The notes beneath the pieces were generated by a model. It was not told the origin of the DNA. It did no database searches and worked only from the letters and a program-made list of their open reading frames with translations. A DNA stretch of 13,486 bases from contig DATKGB010000164.1 in the NCBI GenBank assembly GCA_035544315.1, forward strand, positions 1 to 13,486, written 5' to 3'. Shown piece by piece: positions 6,849 through 13,486 of the stretch; within the stretch, counting starts at the first letter, position 1, and each line of letters begins with the position of its first letter. The stretch is from JALYSX01 sp035544315. Lineage in GTDB: Bacteria; Vulcanimicrobiota; Vulcanimicrobiia; Vulcanimicrobiales; Vulcanimicrobiaceae. Position numbers and translations under genes: made by a program.

Positions 6849-7924
6849 AGCAAACGCTCCTGTTGCGCGTGCGGGGGTAGAATGTTGAGGTGGCGATAGG
6901 CCTGCGGCGTTGCCTTGCGTCCGCTCGCGGTGCGCACGACGAAGCCGGCCTTGAGCAGGTAGGGTTCGACGACGTCTTCGAGGGTCTCGGCGTCTTCGGT
7001 GAGGGTCGCGGCGATGGCTGCGATGCCTGCGGGACCGCCGCCGTATTGCGTCACGATCGTCTGCAAGAACGCGCGATCGAGGCGATCCAGGCCCAAGGCG
7101 TCGACGCCCTCGCGCGCGAGTGCGGCGTCGGCGATCGCCTCGTCGATTGCGCCGTCGGCGCGAACTTCGGCATAATCGCGCACCCGCCGTAACAGGCGGT
7201 TGGCGATGCGCGGGGTGCCGCGGCTACGCGCGGCGATCGTGTGCGCGCCGGGCGTGTCGATCGGCACGTTGAGTACGCCGGCCGAGCGCGTGACGATGCG
7301 CTCGATCTCAGGCACTTCGTAGTAGTCGAGATGATGCATGATCCCGAAGCGCTCGCGCAACGGCGCGGAGAGCATCCCCGCACGGGTGGTCGCGCCGACG
7401 AGGGTGAAGCGTTTGAGCGGCAGTTTGATCGTCTTGGCGTATGCGCCGCGATCGACCACGAAGTCGATTTGAAAATCTTCCATGGCCGGATACAGAAATT
7501 CTTCGACGACGGGCCCCAAGCGATGGATCTCGTCGATGAACAGCACGTCGCCTTCTTCGAGCGACGTCAGGATGCCGACGAGATCCTTGGGCTTCTCGAG
7601 GGTCGGACCGCTCGTTGGGCGGAGCGCGGCGCCGAGCTCGTGGGCGATCAGCGCGGCCAGCGTCGTCTTTCCTAAGCCGGGTGGTCCGTAGAACAGCACG
7701 TGCTCGAGCGGTTCGCCGCGCTTGCGCGCCGCGTCGATGGCAATGCGTAGGTTCTCGACCACGCGTTGCTGGCCGACGTATTCGTCGAAGCTGCGCGGCC
7801 GCAGCGACGCGCCATAGACTTCATCTTCGAGGGAGTCGCCGGGATCCAGGATGCGACTGTCCAGGGACGCTTGCGAATCGGCGTCTTGCGGTCCCAGCAG
7901 CCGTTTGCGCGCGCTATCGCTCAT
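6845..7924 (-). CDS. ruvB: Holliday junction branch migration ATPase RuvB
   Basis: RuvB forms hexameric AAA+ rings that, with RuvA, pump DNA through Holliday junctions during recombinational repair. The protein is 359 aa; the family is usually about 330-350. Walker A is GPPGLGKT (80-87), Walker B VLFIDE (128-132 region) followed by IHRL, sensor 1 GATT (177-180), and SAPLRERFG (186-194) holds the arginine finger. The C-terminal winged-helix DNA-binding domain ends with TASGRKATPQAYRHL. The roughly 40 residues before the conserved SLRPRSFDEYVGQ are less conserved. I use the ATG at 7924, which overlaps the ruvA stop by 11 bp. The upstream ATG at 7984 would add 20 Arg-rich residues translated from inside ruvA. 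The stop TAG overlaps the convergent fkbM stop. Confidence 0.97.
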   Translation of the reverse strand: MSDSARKRLLGPQDADSQASLDSRILDPGDSLEDEVYGASLRPRSFDEYVGQQRVVENLRIAIDAARKRGEPLEHVLFYGPPGLGKTTLAALIAHELGAALRPTSGPTLEKPKDLVGILTSLEEGDVLFIDEIHRLGPVVEEFLYPAMEDFQIDFVVDRGAYAKTIKLPLKRFTLVGATTRAGMLSAPLRERFGIMHHLDYYEVPEIERIVTRSAGVLNVPIDTPGAHTIAARSRGTPRIANRLLRRVRDYAEVRADGAIDEAIADAALAREGVDALGLDRLDRAFLQTIVTQYGGGPAGIAAIAATLTEDAETLEDVVEPYLLKAGFVVRTASGRKATPQAYRHLNILPPHAQQERLL

Positions 7925-8546
7925 CGCCGCTCTTCTTCGCCTTTTGACGATAGATTTCCGCGAGTAGCGACTCGGCATCGGCAATCGCCGGCGACGTCTC
8001 CAGGGTGGTGCGAATCATGGTCTCGGCCTGCGCGCGCGAATACTCCAACTGCAGTAAGACGGCCAGCGCCTCCCCCGCAAAGTCCGGGATCGGTGCGGGC
8101 GCGCCGGAATGCGGCTCCTGAATCAAGAGGAAGCGAGCGATCTTTCCTTGGAGCTTGGCCACGATGTCGCGCGCCTTCTGTTGTCCGATGCCGGGCAGCG
8201 ACTTGAGGAACGCATGATCGCCGCGATCGATGGCCGACGCGATCCGCGACATCGACTGCGAAAACGCGCGCGCGGCCGAACGCGGACCGATCGACGAGAC
8301 CGAGAGCAGCGCTTCAAAAAATGCGCGCTCGACTGCGTTAGTGAAACCGTAATAGGTGTAGCGTCCCGAGTTCTTGTCGATGCTCAAGACAGAATAGACC
8401 TCCAGCGTCACGCGCTCCCCGGGTTTGGCGACGACCTTCTCGGCGACGCACGGCGGAAGGACGATCTCGTACCCTAAGCCGCCCGCTTCCAGAACGACGC
8501 CTTCGGGGGTTCGCTCCAGCAGCGTTCCGGCGATCCGCGAAAACAT
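7914..8546 (-). CDS. ruvA: Holliday junction DNA-binding protein RuvA
   Basis: RuvA tetramers bind four-way junctions and load RuvB. The 210 aa protein has the three expected domains. An OB-fold (about 1-65) starts MFSRIAGTLLER and contains GLGYEIVLP. Two helix-hairpin-helix motifs follow, one around LLSVSSIGPRSAARA (80-94) and one at LKSLPGIGQQKARDIV (114-129). After a short linker, domain III (about 156-203) contacts RuvB. I chose the ATG at 8546 because MFSRIAG is the normal family N-terminus. Longer in-frame starts only add Arg-rich sequence antisense to nothing and overlapping ruvC. It begins 5 bp after the ruvC stop and overlaps ruvB by 11 bp, giving the order ruvC-ruvA-ruvB. Confidence 0.95.
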   Translation of the reverse strand: MFSRIAGTLLERTPEGVVLEAGGLGYEIVLPPCVAEKVVAKPGERVTLEVYSVLSIDKNSGRYTYYGFTNAVERAFFEALLSVSSIGPRSAARAFSQSMSRIASAIDRGDHAFLKSLPGIGQQKARDIVAKLQGKIARFLLIQEPHSGAPAPIPDFAGEALAVLLQLEYSRAQAETMIRTTLETSPAIADAESLLAEIYRQKAKKSGDER

Positions 8547-8551
8547 TGCGT

Positions 8552-9082
8552 CTACCGCGCGCGCGCGAGCGCCAGGATCGGAGCGAGACGATCGTCGTGT
8601 TCGCCGACGTTGAGGTACGCTAACGCGATGGCCAGCGCGTCGGATACGTCGTTGGGCGAGGGCGCGCGCCGCAATCCCAACATACGCATCACCATCGCGT
8701 TGACTTGATCTTTGCGTGCGCTTCCCGAACCGACCAGAGCGCGTTTGACGTGCGAATGGCCCAGCGTCTTGACCGGAACGCCGTGCTGCGCTCCCGCCAA
8801 GCAAAGCACGCCGCGAGCGTGCCCCATCAGGATCGCGGTCAGCGGGTTCTTGTAGGTGCTGTAGAGTTCTTCGATGACGACCACATCGGGGCGGTTGGCC
8901 ACCAGCACCTCGACGATACCGTCGTAAAGCTCGGCCAGGCGGCGTTCTAAGGGCGCGTCGACGGCCGGCGCGATGACCCCGGCTTCGAGCAGCGTGATCC
9001 GAGACCCGTCACGATGGATGACGCCGTAACCGGTGACGCGCAACGCCGGGTCGATCCCCAAAATGCGCGTCGGAGCGCTCAC
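8552..9082 (-). CDS. ruvC: Crossover junction endodeoxyribonuclease RuvC
   Basis: RuvC resolves Holliday junctions by symmetric nicking. The 176 aa protein has an RNase H-like fold with four acidic catalytic residues in place: Asp11 (LGIDPAL), Glu71 (VVVIEELY), and Asp145 and Asp148 (PNDVSDALAIALAY). GHSHVKRALVGSGSARKDQV is the usual DNA-binding region. The start is GTG at 9082, sharing a GTGA with the stop of the upstream kinase gene, which points to translational coupling. The gene is followed 5 bp later by ruvA. Confidence 0.96.
   Translation of the reverse strand: MSAPTRILGIDPALRVTGYGVIHRDGSRITLLEAGVIAPAVDAPLERRLAELYDGIVEVLVANRPDVVVIEELYSTYKNPLTAILMGHARGVLCLAGAQHGVPVKTLGHSHVKRALVGSGSARKDQVNAMVMRMLGLRRAPSPNDVSDALAIALAYLNVGEHDDRLAPILALARAR
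9079..9082 (-). promoter_or_regulatory. GTGA stop/start overlap, kinase to ruvC
   Basis: The minus-strand bases GTGA hold the GTG start of ruvC and the TGA stop of the kinase gene. Such overlaps usually indicate re-initiation by the terminating ribosome. Confidence 0.7.
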
Positions 9083-11154
9083 TGACCGCTGCCGTTCACG
9101 ATCAGCGTGACCGAGTTCCCGGGTCGGAGCGGCGTGCCGACCAACGGGTTGGTGCGCACGACGTTCCCGTCGGATCCTTCGATGGTCGTATACGTGATCG
9201 ACGGATTGGGATAACCGTCGGCGGCCAGCTTGGCACGTGCGGCATCGATCGTCATGCCTTCGGTGTCGGGCACTTCACCGGAAACCGCAAGGGTCAAGAT
9301 GGCCGTCGAACCGCTGACATTTTGCGCGACGACGGTCCCGATCGCCGTCGATTGCACCTGGTAGTTCCATTCTACGTTCAAACGCGCGGCGGTCGTCGCC
9401 GCCAGCGCGTCGGCGTAACTCTTGCCGGTGAGATCCGATATCGTTGCACTCTGGGTGGTGGTCGTCGTGTTGGCCGGTCCGCCGCCCGATCCGCTGGAGA
9501 CGACGACCGACACCATCGGTGCGGCCTTGGGGTCGATCGGCGTGCCGACGGCCACGCTTTGCGAACCGATGGCGCCGGCCGGCACGTCGGCAAACGGCGC
9601 GCTCTGCGAGGCGTCCAGCGCAAAGCCGTCCTTGGCGGCTAACGCAAGTGCGGCATCGACGGTGAGCCCGAGCAGTCGCGGCATCGGTACTTGCGCCGGT
9701 CCGGCCGAAACGGTTAGCAGCACCGCCGAACCCTGGCGAACGTTGGCGCCGGCCTTGGGTTTCTGCGCGACGATCGTGTCCTTATTGCTCGCGTTATGCA
9801 CGTACTTGGTCTTGACGACGAACTTGTCCGCGCTCAAATCGCGCTGCGCGTCGCTGAGCGTAAAGCCGGTAACGTCGCGCAAGCCGATAACCGGCAAGCC
9901 GTTGCTGACGAAGAGTTCGACGGTCGAATTGGGATCGACCGGGGTACCCGGTGCCGGATTTTGAGAGATGACGTGATGGGCTGGAACGGTATCGCTGGCC
10001 GTCAGCGTGACCTTATGCAGCAAGCCCGCGTTGTCGAGCGCCTTCTCGGCATCGGTATCGGTTTGGTTCTTATAACTGCCGACGGCGACGCTCGCGCCCA
10101 AGTGCGGCAAGGGGCGGCCAAAAAATACGTAGCCACCGACGGTGGCCGCCAAAAGCACCGCGACGAGCGCGACGATTGCCGTCAGGTTGGAACGGCCGCG
10201 CGACGACCGGGCATCCTCGAGCGACGAGTATGGACGATCGGGTCGCGGGGATTGACGCGGCGGCGGCACGACGGTTGCAAACCGTTGGGTCGGGGCGTCG
10301 TCGGCGATCATCCAACCGGGGACGCTGGGGCGCTCGCGGGCCTCGCGCAACGCCGATGCAACCTGCGCTGCCGACTGAAAGCGATGGTCGGGCTGCTTCT
10401 GCAGCAGTTTGTTGACGATTGCCGCCAGCGCCGGGCTAACGCCCAGCGCCGAGGTATCGATGGTCGGAACGGGATCGCCGACGTGCTTGAGCGCGACGGT
10501 GACCGGCGACTCGCCCGTGAACGGCAGATTGCCCGTGAGCATTTGGTAGAGAACGACGCCGACGCTGTAGAGGTCGGAGCTCTCGTGCAACTCGTGACTT
10601 TGTGCTTGTTCGGGTGACATGTAGTAGACGCTGCCCATGACCAAGCCCGGCTTGGTCAGGGCCATCGTCTGTGCCGAGACCGCGCGCGCGATGCCGAAAT
10701 CGGAAAGTTTAACGACGTCGTCCTTGGTAACCAGGATATTGGCGGGCTTGACGTCGCGATGTAAAAGGCCTTGGCGGTGCGCGAAGGCCAAGCCGTTGCA
10801 GACTTGGGCGGCGTAGTCGATGGCGACGGGTTCGGGCAGCCTCCCGTCGGCGGCGATGATTTCGGCCAGCGACGGGCCGTCGATGAGTTCCATCACGATG
10901 TAGTAGAGGCTGCCTTCGCGGCCGACGTCGTAGGTGTTGACGATGTTCGGGTGCGACAACCGCGCGGCGGATTCGGCTTCTTGATAGAAGCGGCGCACGA
11001 ACTCTTCGTCGGCGGCGTACTGTTCGCGCAACACTTTGACGGCGACGCGCCGGCGCAACACCGCATCGGTACCGCAATACACGATGGCCATTCCGCCTTC
11101 GCCGAGCTTCTTCTCCAGCCGGTAGCGGCCGTTAAACACCTGTTCTTCGATCAC
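9079..11154 (-). CDS. pknB: PASTA-domain Ser/Thr protein kinase (PknB/PrkC/StkP type)
   Basis: A membrane kinase thought to sense muropeptides or lipid II and to phosphorylate wall and division proteins. It is 691 aa. The cytoplasmic kinase domain (about 9-275) has GEGGMA (18-23), catalytic Lys40 (VAVK), Glu59, HRDVKPAN (132-139, Asp134), DFG (152-154) and SPEQ (180-183). Thr163 and Thr167 in the activation loop are candidate autophosphorylation sites. A Pro/Arg/Ser-rich juxtamembrane linker (about 276-322) leads to one membrane helix (about 324-346). Outside there are about five PASTA repeats: 354-418 (degenerate), 420-485, 488-555, 568-626 and 627-687, with a Gly/Thr-rich linker at 553-569. 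The GTG start at 11154 overlaps the pbpA stop as GTGA; an in-frame upstream start at 11292 would only add unrelated Arg-rich sequence. Adjacency to a class B PBP recalls the actinobacterial pbpA-pknA-pknB order, but no rodA/ftsW or PP2C phosphatase lies in this window. Confidence 0.93.
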   Translation of the reverse strand: MIEEQVFNGRYRLEKKLGEGGMAIVYCGTDAVLRRRVAVKVLREQYAADEEFVRRFYQEAESAARLSHPNIVNTYDVGREGSLYYIVMELIDGPSLAEIIAADGRLPEPVAIDYAAQVCNGLAFAHRQGLLHRDVKPANILVTKDDVVKLSDFGIARAVSAQTMALTKPGLVMGSVYYMSPEQAQSHELHESSDLYSVGVVLYQMLTGNLPFTGESPVTVALKHVGDPVPTIDTSALGVSPALAAIVNKLLQKQPDHRFQSAAQVASALREARERPSVPGWMIADDAPTQRFATVVPPPRQSPRPDRPYSSLEDARSSRGRSNLTAIVALVAVLLAATVGGYVFFGRPLPHLGASVAVGSYKNQTDTDAEKALDNAGLLHKVTLTASDTVPAHHVISQNPAPGTPVDPNSTVELFVSNGLPVIGLRDVTGFTLSDAQRDLSADKFVVKTKYVHNASNKDTIVAQKPKAGANVRQGSAVLLTVSAGPAQVPMPRLLGLTVDAALALAAKDGFALDASQSAPFADVPAGAIGSQSVAVGTPIDPKAAPMVSVVVSSGSGGGPANTTTTTQSATISDLTGKSYADALAATTAARLNVEWNYQVQSTAIGTVVAQNVSGSTAILTLAVSGEVPDTEGMTIDAARAKLAADGYPNPSITYTTIEGSDGNVVRTNPLVGTPLRPGNSVTLIVNGSGQ
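11151..11154 (-). promoter_or_regulatory. GTGA stop/start overlap, penicillin-binding protein to kinase
   Basis: GTGA holds the GTG start of the PASTA kinase gene and the TGA stop of pbpA. It fixes the kinase start and suggests linked production of the transpeptidase and the kinase. Confidence 0.7.
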
Positions 11155-12557
11155 GTTCCCACGTTCTGTAGCGCCGTTTCCAAGACATCCCGCGCGATCG
11201 GTGCGGCCACGCTCGCACCGTACCCGGCATTCTCCACCACGATAGCCACCGCGACCCGCGGTTTGCCCGCCGGAGCGAAGCACACGAACCACGAGTGCGA
11301 TGCTCCCAACGGATTGGTTGCAGTCCCGGTCTTGCCGGCGACGACGATACCGGGGATCCGCGCCGGAAAGCCGGTGCCGCGCGCGACGACCGCGACCATC
11401 ATGTTCTTCACGTCCGTAGCGGTATCCGCCGATATCGGGTTGGTCAGGATACCCGGTGCGTCGACCGATGAGATCGCGCCTTGGCGCACGATTTGACGGA
11501 CGATGAATGGGCGCGGCTCGTTGCCGCCGCCGGCGATGGTCGCGTCGATGAGGGCCATCTGCAGCGGCGTCATCAGTAGGGCCCCTTGCCCGAAGCCCAT
11601 CTGCGCGAGTTCGCCGTCGGTCAGGCCGTTACGATCGGGCACGCGAGCGCGCGAAGCGGGGATTTGAAAATCGAGCGAGCCGCCGATATTCCAGCGGTCC
11701 AAGTACTGGTAAAACGTATCGACGCCCAGCTTGAGTGCGATCTGCGCGAAATCGACGTTGCTCGACAGCGCGAACGCGGTCGTCAGATCGGCGTCGCCCG
11801 TATATTCGTCTTCGTCGTTGTGCAATCGAAAGGTGCCGACATCCAAGTAACCGGGATCGTGAAAACGCGAATCCATCGCGACGGTCCCCGAATCGACCGC
11901 CGCCGAGGCGGTAAATATCTTGAACGTCGAACCCGGCGGGTAGAGCCCGTCGAGCGCGCGATCCAGGAGCGGGCTGTTCGGGTCCGAGAGCAGGGATGAG
12001 AAGTTCACGTCGAGGGTATTGGGATCGAACGACGGGACCGACGCGATCGCCAGCACCGCGCCGGTGTTGGGATCCAGGACGACGCCTGCGGCGCGCACGT
12101 GCCGATCGAGTTGAGCATAGAGTTCGGCTTGAATTGCCGGCACGATCGTGGTGACGACGTCGGCTCCGCGCGCGTCGCCGTGTCCGGCTCCAAACGCGCT
12201 CAGCAGGGCTTGGAACTGGGCGATCGGATCGCCGCTTCCTTGGGGCGGCGTCAGGGCGCGATCGTATGCATCTTCCAGTCCGCTCGTGCCGTAGCGCGCC
12301 GAGACGTAGCCCAGCGTGTGGGCCAACGATGCTCCGTACGGATAGATGCGTTTGCCGTTTCGCGTTTGCGCGAGCACCGTGCCGTCGGTGGCCAGAATGC
12401 GACCTCGCTGCGCGTCGGTAAGGGCGTGGCGCGGGTCGTCGGCGCGCGCGGACAGGGACGGAGCTTGCACGATTTGCACGTACGCCTGACGGGCGGCCAA
12501 GGCCAGAAACGCCAGCACGAAGAGCGCGGCGACCCGCGCCATCGCGCGATCGATCAC
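11151..12557 (-). CDS. pbpA: Class B penicillin-binding protein, PbpA-like D,D-transpeptidase
   Basis: A monofunctional transpeptidase that cross-links peptidoglycan at division or elongation. It is 468 aa, close to mycobacterial PbpA. One N-terminal membrane helix (about 8-24) anchors it. The N-terminal region has DAQRGRILATDGTVLA (48-63), the usual class B landmark. The transpeptidase domain contains all three active-site motifs: SxxK as PPGSTFKIF with Ser210 and Lys213, SxN as Ser265-Ser266-Asn267, and KTG at 409-411 (VAGKTGTA). HSWFVCFAPAG follows in the place typical of PbpA. Start is GTG at 12557, overlapping the stop of the upstream unknown gene as GTGA. Its own stop overlaps the kinase start in the same way. 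PASTA kinases phosphorylate or regulate PbpA-class enzymes in Actinomycetota; a similar link here is inference. Confidence 0.93.
   Translation of the reverse strand: MIDRAMARVAALFVLAFLALAARQAYVQIVQAPSLSARADDPRHALTDAQRGRILATDGTVLAQTRNGKRIYPYGASLAHTLGYVSARYGTSGLEDAYDRALTPPQGSGDPIAQFQALLSAFGAGHGDARGADVVTTIVPAIQAELYAQLDRHVRAAGVVLDPNTGAVLAIASVPSFDPNTLDVNFSSLLSDPNSPLLDRALDGLYPPGSTFKIFTASAAVDSGTVAMDSRFHDPGYLDVGTFRLHNDEDEYTGDADLTTAFALSSNVDFAQIALKLGVDTFYQYLDRWNIGGSLDFQIPASRARVPDRNGLTDGELAQMGFGQGALLMTPLQMALIDATIAGGGNEPRPFIVRQIVRQGAISSVDAPGILTNPISADTATDVKNMMVAVVARGTGFPARIPGIVVAGKTGTATNPLGASHSWFVCFAPAGKPRVAVAIVVENAGYGASVAAPIARDVLETALQNVGT
12554..12557 (-). promoter_or_regulatory. GTGA stop/start overlap, unknown protein to penicillin-binding protein
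   Basis: GTGA holds the GTG start of pbpA and the TGA stop of the upstream unknown gene. It is the first of three identical junctions in this block. Confidence 0.7.
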
Positions 12558-13321
12558 GGCGCGGCGCTCGCCGCGAGCGTTTCGCGCAGAACCGTAAAGC
12601 CGCCCTCGGTGCGGACGCCCAGATGCGGCGTCGCCGTGTCGGCGTCGAGCAGCAAGTTGATGGCGCGATGGGCCACGTCGTCGGGGACGCCGCTGGTCGC
12701 CAAGACGGCGTCGACGCCTTGTTCGAGCAGTAGCGCCGGCGCGACGTACGCGCAGGACGGTAACGTTTCAAAGTGACGCGGTTCGTAGGCTCCGTTGCGC
12801 CACGGTCCGCGTTTACCGAAGACCTGCGCGTGAAAGTCCCACGCGCACAGTTGCTTCTCTTTCCAGACAAAATCGTCGAGCACGCACAAGCGTCGGCATA
12901 CCGCGCACTGCACGATCTGTCCCGGCGGGTTGACGAGTCCGTCGAACACATCTTCGGGAACGTCCTCGACGTTGAGGATGGTGCTTTGGTCCAGGCCCTC
13001 GGGCAGGTCCGCATGCCATTGGATGCGCGCGAGCAGTTCGATGTCACGGACCGGCGCGACGAACGCGCGGTCGTCGTCGGCCGGGAAGGTCTTATCGATC
13101 CAGTCCATCAGCGATGACAGCGCGACGCCGACGTTCTGCCAGCGGTCGGCGATTACGACCCCTAACGGCGTCCACGCCAGCGGCAGCAAGCGCGCGGTCA
13201 GGCTGCCGCCTTCGGGGCGAAACGAGCTGACGAAGGCCAATGTATTCTTGTTGCCGCCAAGGACAAAGGCCCCGGATGAACTCGGCTTAGGCGTTAGAAG
13301 TCGCGGCGAAGGTTCGGTCAC
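12554..13321 (-). CDS. Unrecognised cytoplasmic protein with a Cys/His cluster
   Basis: I do not recognise this 255 aa protein. No signal peptide or membrane helix is evident. An N-terminal half rich in hydrophobic and acidic residues contains a Trp-rich stretch (WTPLGVVIADRWQ, 50-62). The centre holds QCAVCRRLC (Cys139, Cys142, Cys146), then KQLCAWDFH (Cys159, His164). A CxxC pair followed about 17 residues later by Cys and His could bind zinc or another metal. Another Cys lies at 190. The C-terminal part contains VDAVLATSGVPDDVAHRAINLLLDAD, split by no obvious motif. The GTG start at 13321 lies 10 bp after the carB stop, with a purine-rich AGAGAGCGGA before it, and the stop overlaps pbpA as GTGA. 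Position suggests co-expression with carB and the wall genes; function is unknown. The tight packing and clean overlaps argue that it is a real gene. Confidence 0.8.
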   Translation of the reverse strand: MTEPSPRLLTPKPSSSGAFVLGGNKNTLAFVSSFRPEGGSLTARLLPLAWTPLGVVIADRWQNVGVALSSLMDWIDKTFPADDDRAFVAPVRDIELLARIQWHADLPEGLDQSTILNVEDVPEDVFDGLVNPPGQIVQCAVCRRLCVLDDFVWKEKQLCAWDFHAQVFGKRGPWRNGAYEPRHFETLPSCAYVAPALLLEQGVDAVLATSGVPDDVAHRAINLLLDADTATPHLGVRTEGGFTVLRETLAASAAP

Positions 13322-13331
13322 TCCGCTCTCT

Positions 13332-13486
13332 TTACCGGGCCGCGCCTATCTCCGCCTGATAGGCCTGCAGCGAGCGCGGCGGTCCGGGCGTGCTCGCCAG
13401 GGCCTGCGCGAGAGCTCGGGCAGTATCCAGGCTGGTCAAGCAAGCGATCCCGGCCTCGACCGCCGCTCGCCGGATGCGGTAGTTGT
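13332..13486 (-). CDS. carB: Carbamoyl-phosphate synthase large subunit CarB, C-terminal fragment
   Basis: Only the last 51 codons are in the window; the start lies beyond the right edge. The residues NYRIRRAAVEAGIACLTSLDTARAL match the end of the MGS-like allosteric domain of CarB, where UMP, IMP or ornithine act on the enzyme in most bacteria. CarB makes carbamoyl phosphate for pyrimidine and arginine synthesis. The protein ends LQAYQAEIGAAR with a TAA at 13332-13334. The following gene starts 10 bp later on the same strand, so the carB transcript may continue into the wall and ruv genes. The MGS domain also occurs in PurH and methylglyoxal synthase, but the IRRAA-x-LTSLDTARA pattern at the extreme C-terminus fits CarB best. 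Confidence 0.87.
   Translation of the reverse strand, partial: NYRIRRAAVEAGIACLTSLDTARALAQALASTPGPPRSLQAYQAEIGAAR

Noticed and set aside
8547..8804. Long N-terminal extension of RuvA
   Set aside because: The 86 added residues are Arg-rich, overlap the ruvC gene in another frame, and precede the normal MFSRIAG start.
9796..10617. A 273-codon plus-strand open frame opposite the kinase
   Set aside because: It is antisense to the conserved kinase, has no recognisable domain or start signal, and codon use follows the kinase frame.
11155..11292. N-terminal extension of the PASTA kinase
   Set aside because: It is out-of-frame reading of pbpA with no kinase features; the GTG at 11154 gives the GTGA junction and a normal kinase N-terminus.
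11629..13047. A 472-codon open frame on the minus strand
   Set aside because: It runs in a shifted frame across pbpA and the unknown gene and is extremely Arg/Ser-rich, as expected from shadow frames in GC-rich DNA.

Overview
The window is a dense, GC-rich bacterial chromosome segment. Fifteen protein genes occupy almost every base; the largest gap is about 50 bp. I see no rRNA, tRNA, CRISPR array, insertion sequence or phage gene. Lineage cannot be proven from the sequence. The mix of a PASTA-domain Ser/Thr kinase next to a PbpA-type penicillin-binding protein, a SpoIID/LytB protein, RqcH, ruvCAB and frequent GTG starts suggests a deep-branching GC-rich phylum. Candidatus Eremiobacterota (WPS-2), Dormibacterota, Chloroflexota or Actinomycetota-like relatives are possible. 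My weak preference is Eremiobacterota, by general resemblance only.

Left part (1-1958): a truncated lipoprotein gene runs leftward off the edge. It diverges, over only 15 bp, from rqcH, which encodes the ribosome quality-control factor that tags stalled nascent chains.

Second block (1968-6008, all minus strand): transcription runs from a SpoIID/LytB peptidoglycan enzyme through a PilZ protein and queA (queuosine synthesis) to a PIG3-type quinone oxidoreductase. Each gene overlaps the next by a few bases, as in an operon. A divergent Fe/Mn superoxide dismutase follows after a 50-bp gap and converges on rqcH.

A plus-strand FkbM-family methyltransferase (6048-6848), visibly less GC-rich than its neighbours, sits alone between spoIID and ruvB. 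It is the only clear candidate for an inserted gene and splits what is probably an ancestral ruvCAB-spoIID-queA run.

Third block (6845-13486, all minus strand): transcription enters from carB (only the C-terminal end is in the window). It continues through an unrecognised cysteine-containing protein, a class B penicillin-binding protein, a PASTA Ser/Thr kinase, ruvC, ruvA and ruvB. Three successive junctions are the same 4-base GTGA stop/start overlap, so this looks like a translationally coupled unit joining pyrimidine synthesis, wall synthesis and sensing, and Holliday-junction resolution.

I do not see a convincing new multi-gene system. The most useful leads are the unknown Cys-rich protein coupled to pbpA, the queA start that seems to require CTG, the isolated low-GC FkbM gene, and the divergent active-site region of the superoxide dismutase.
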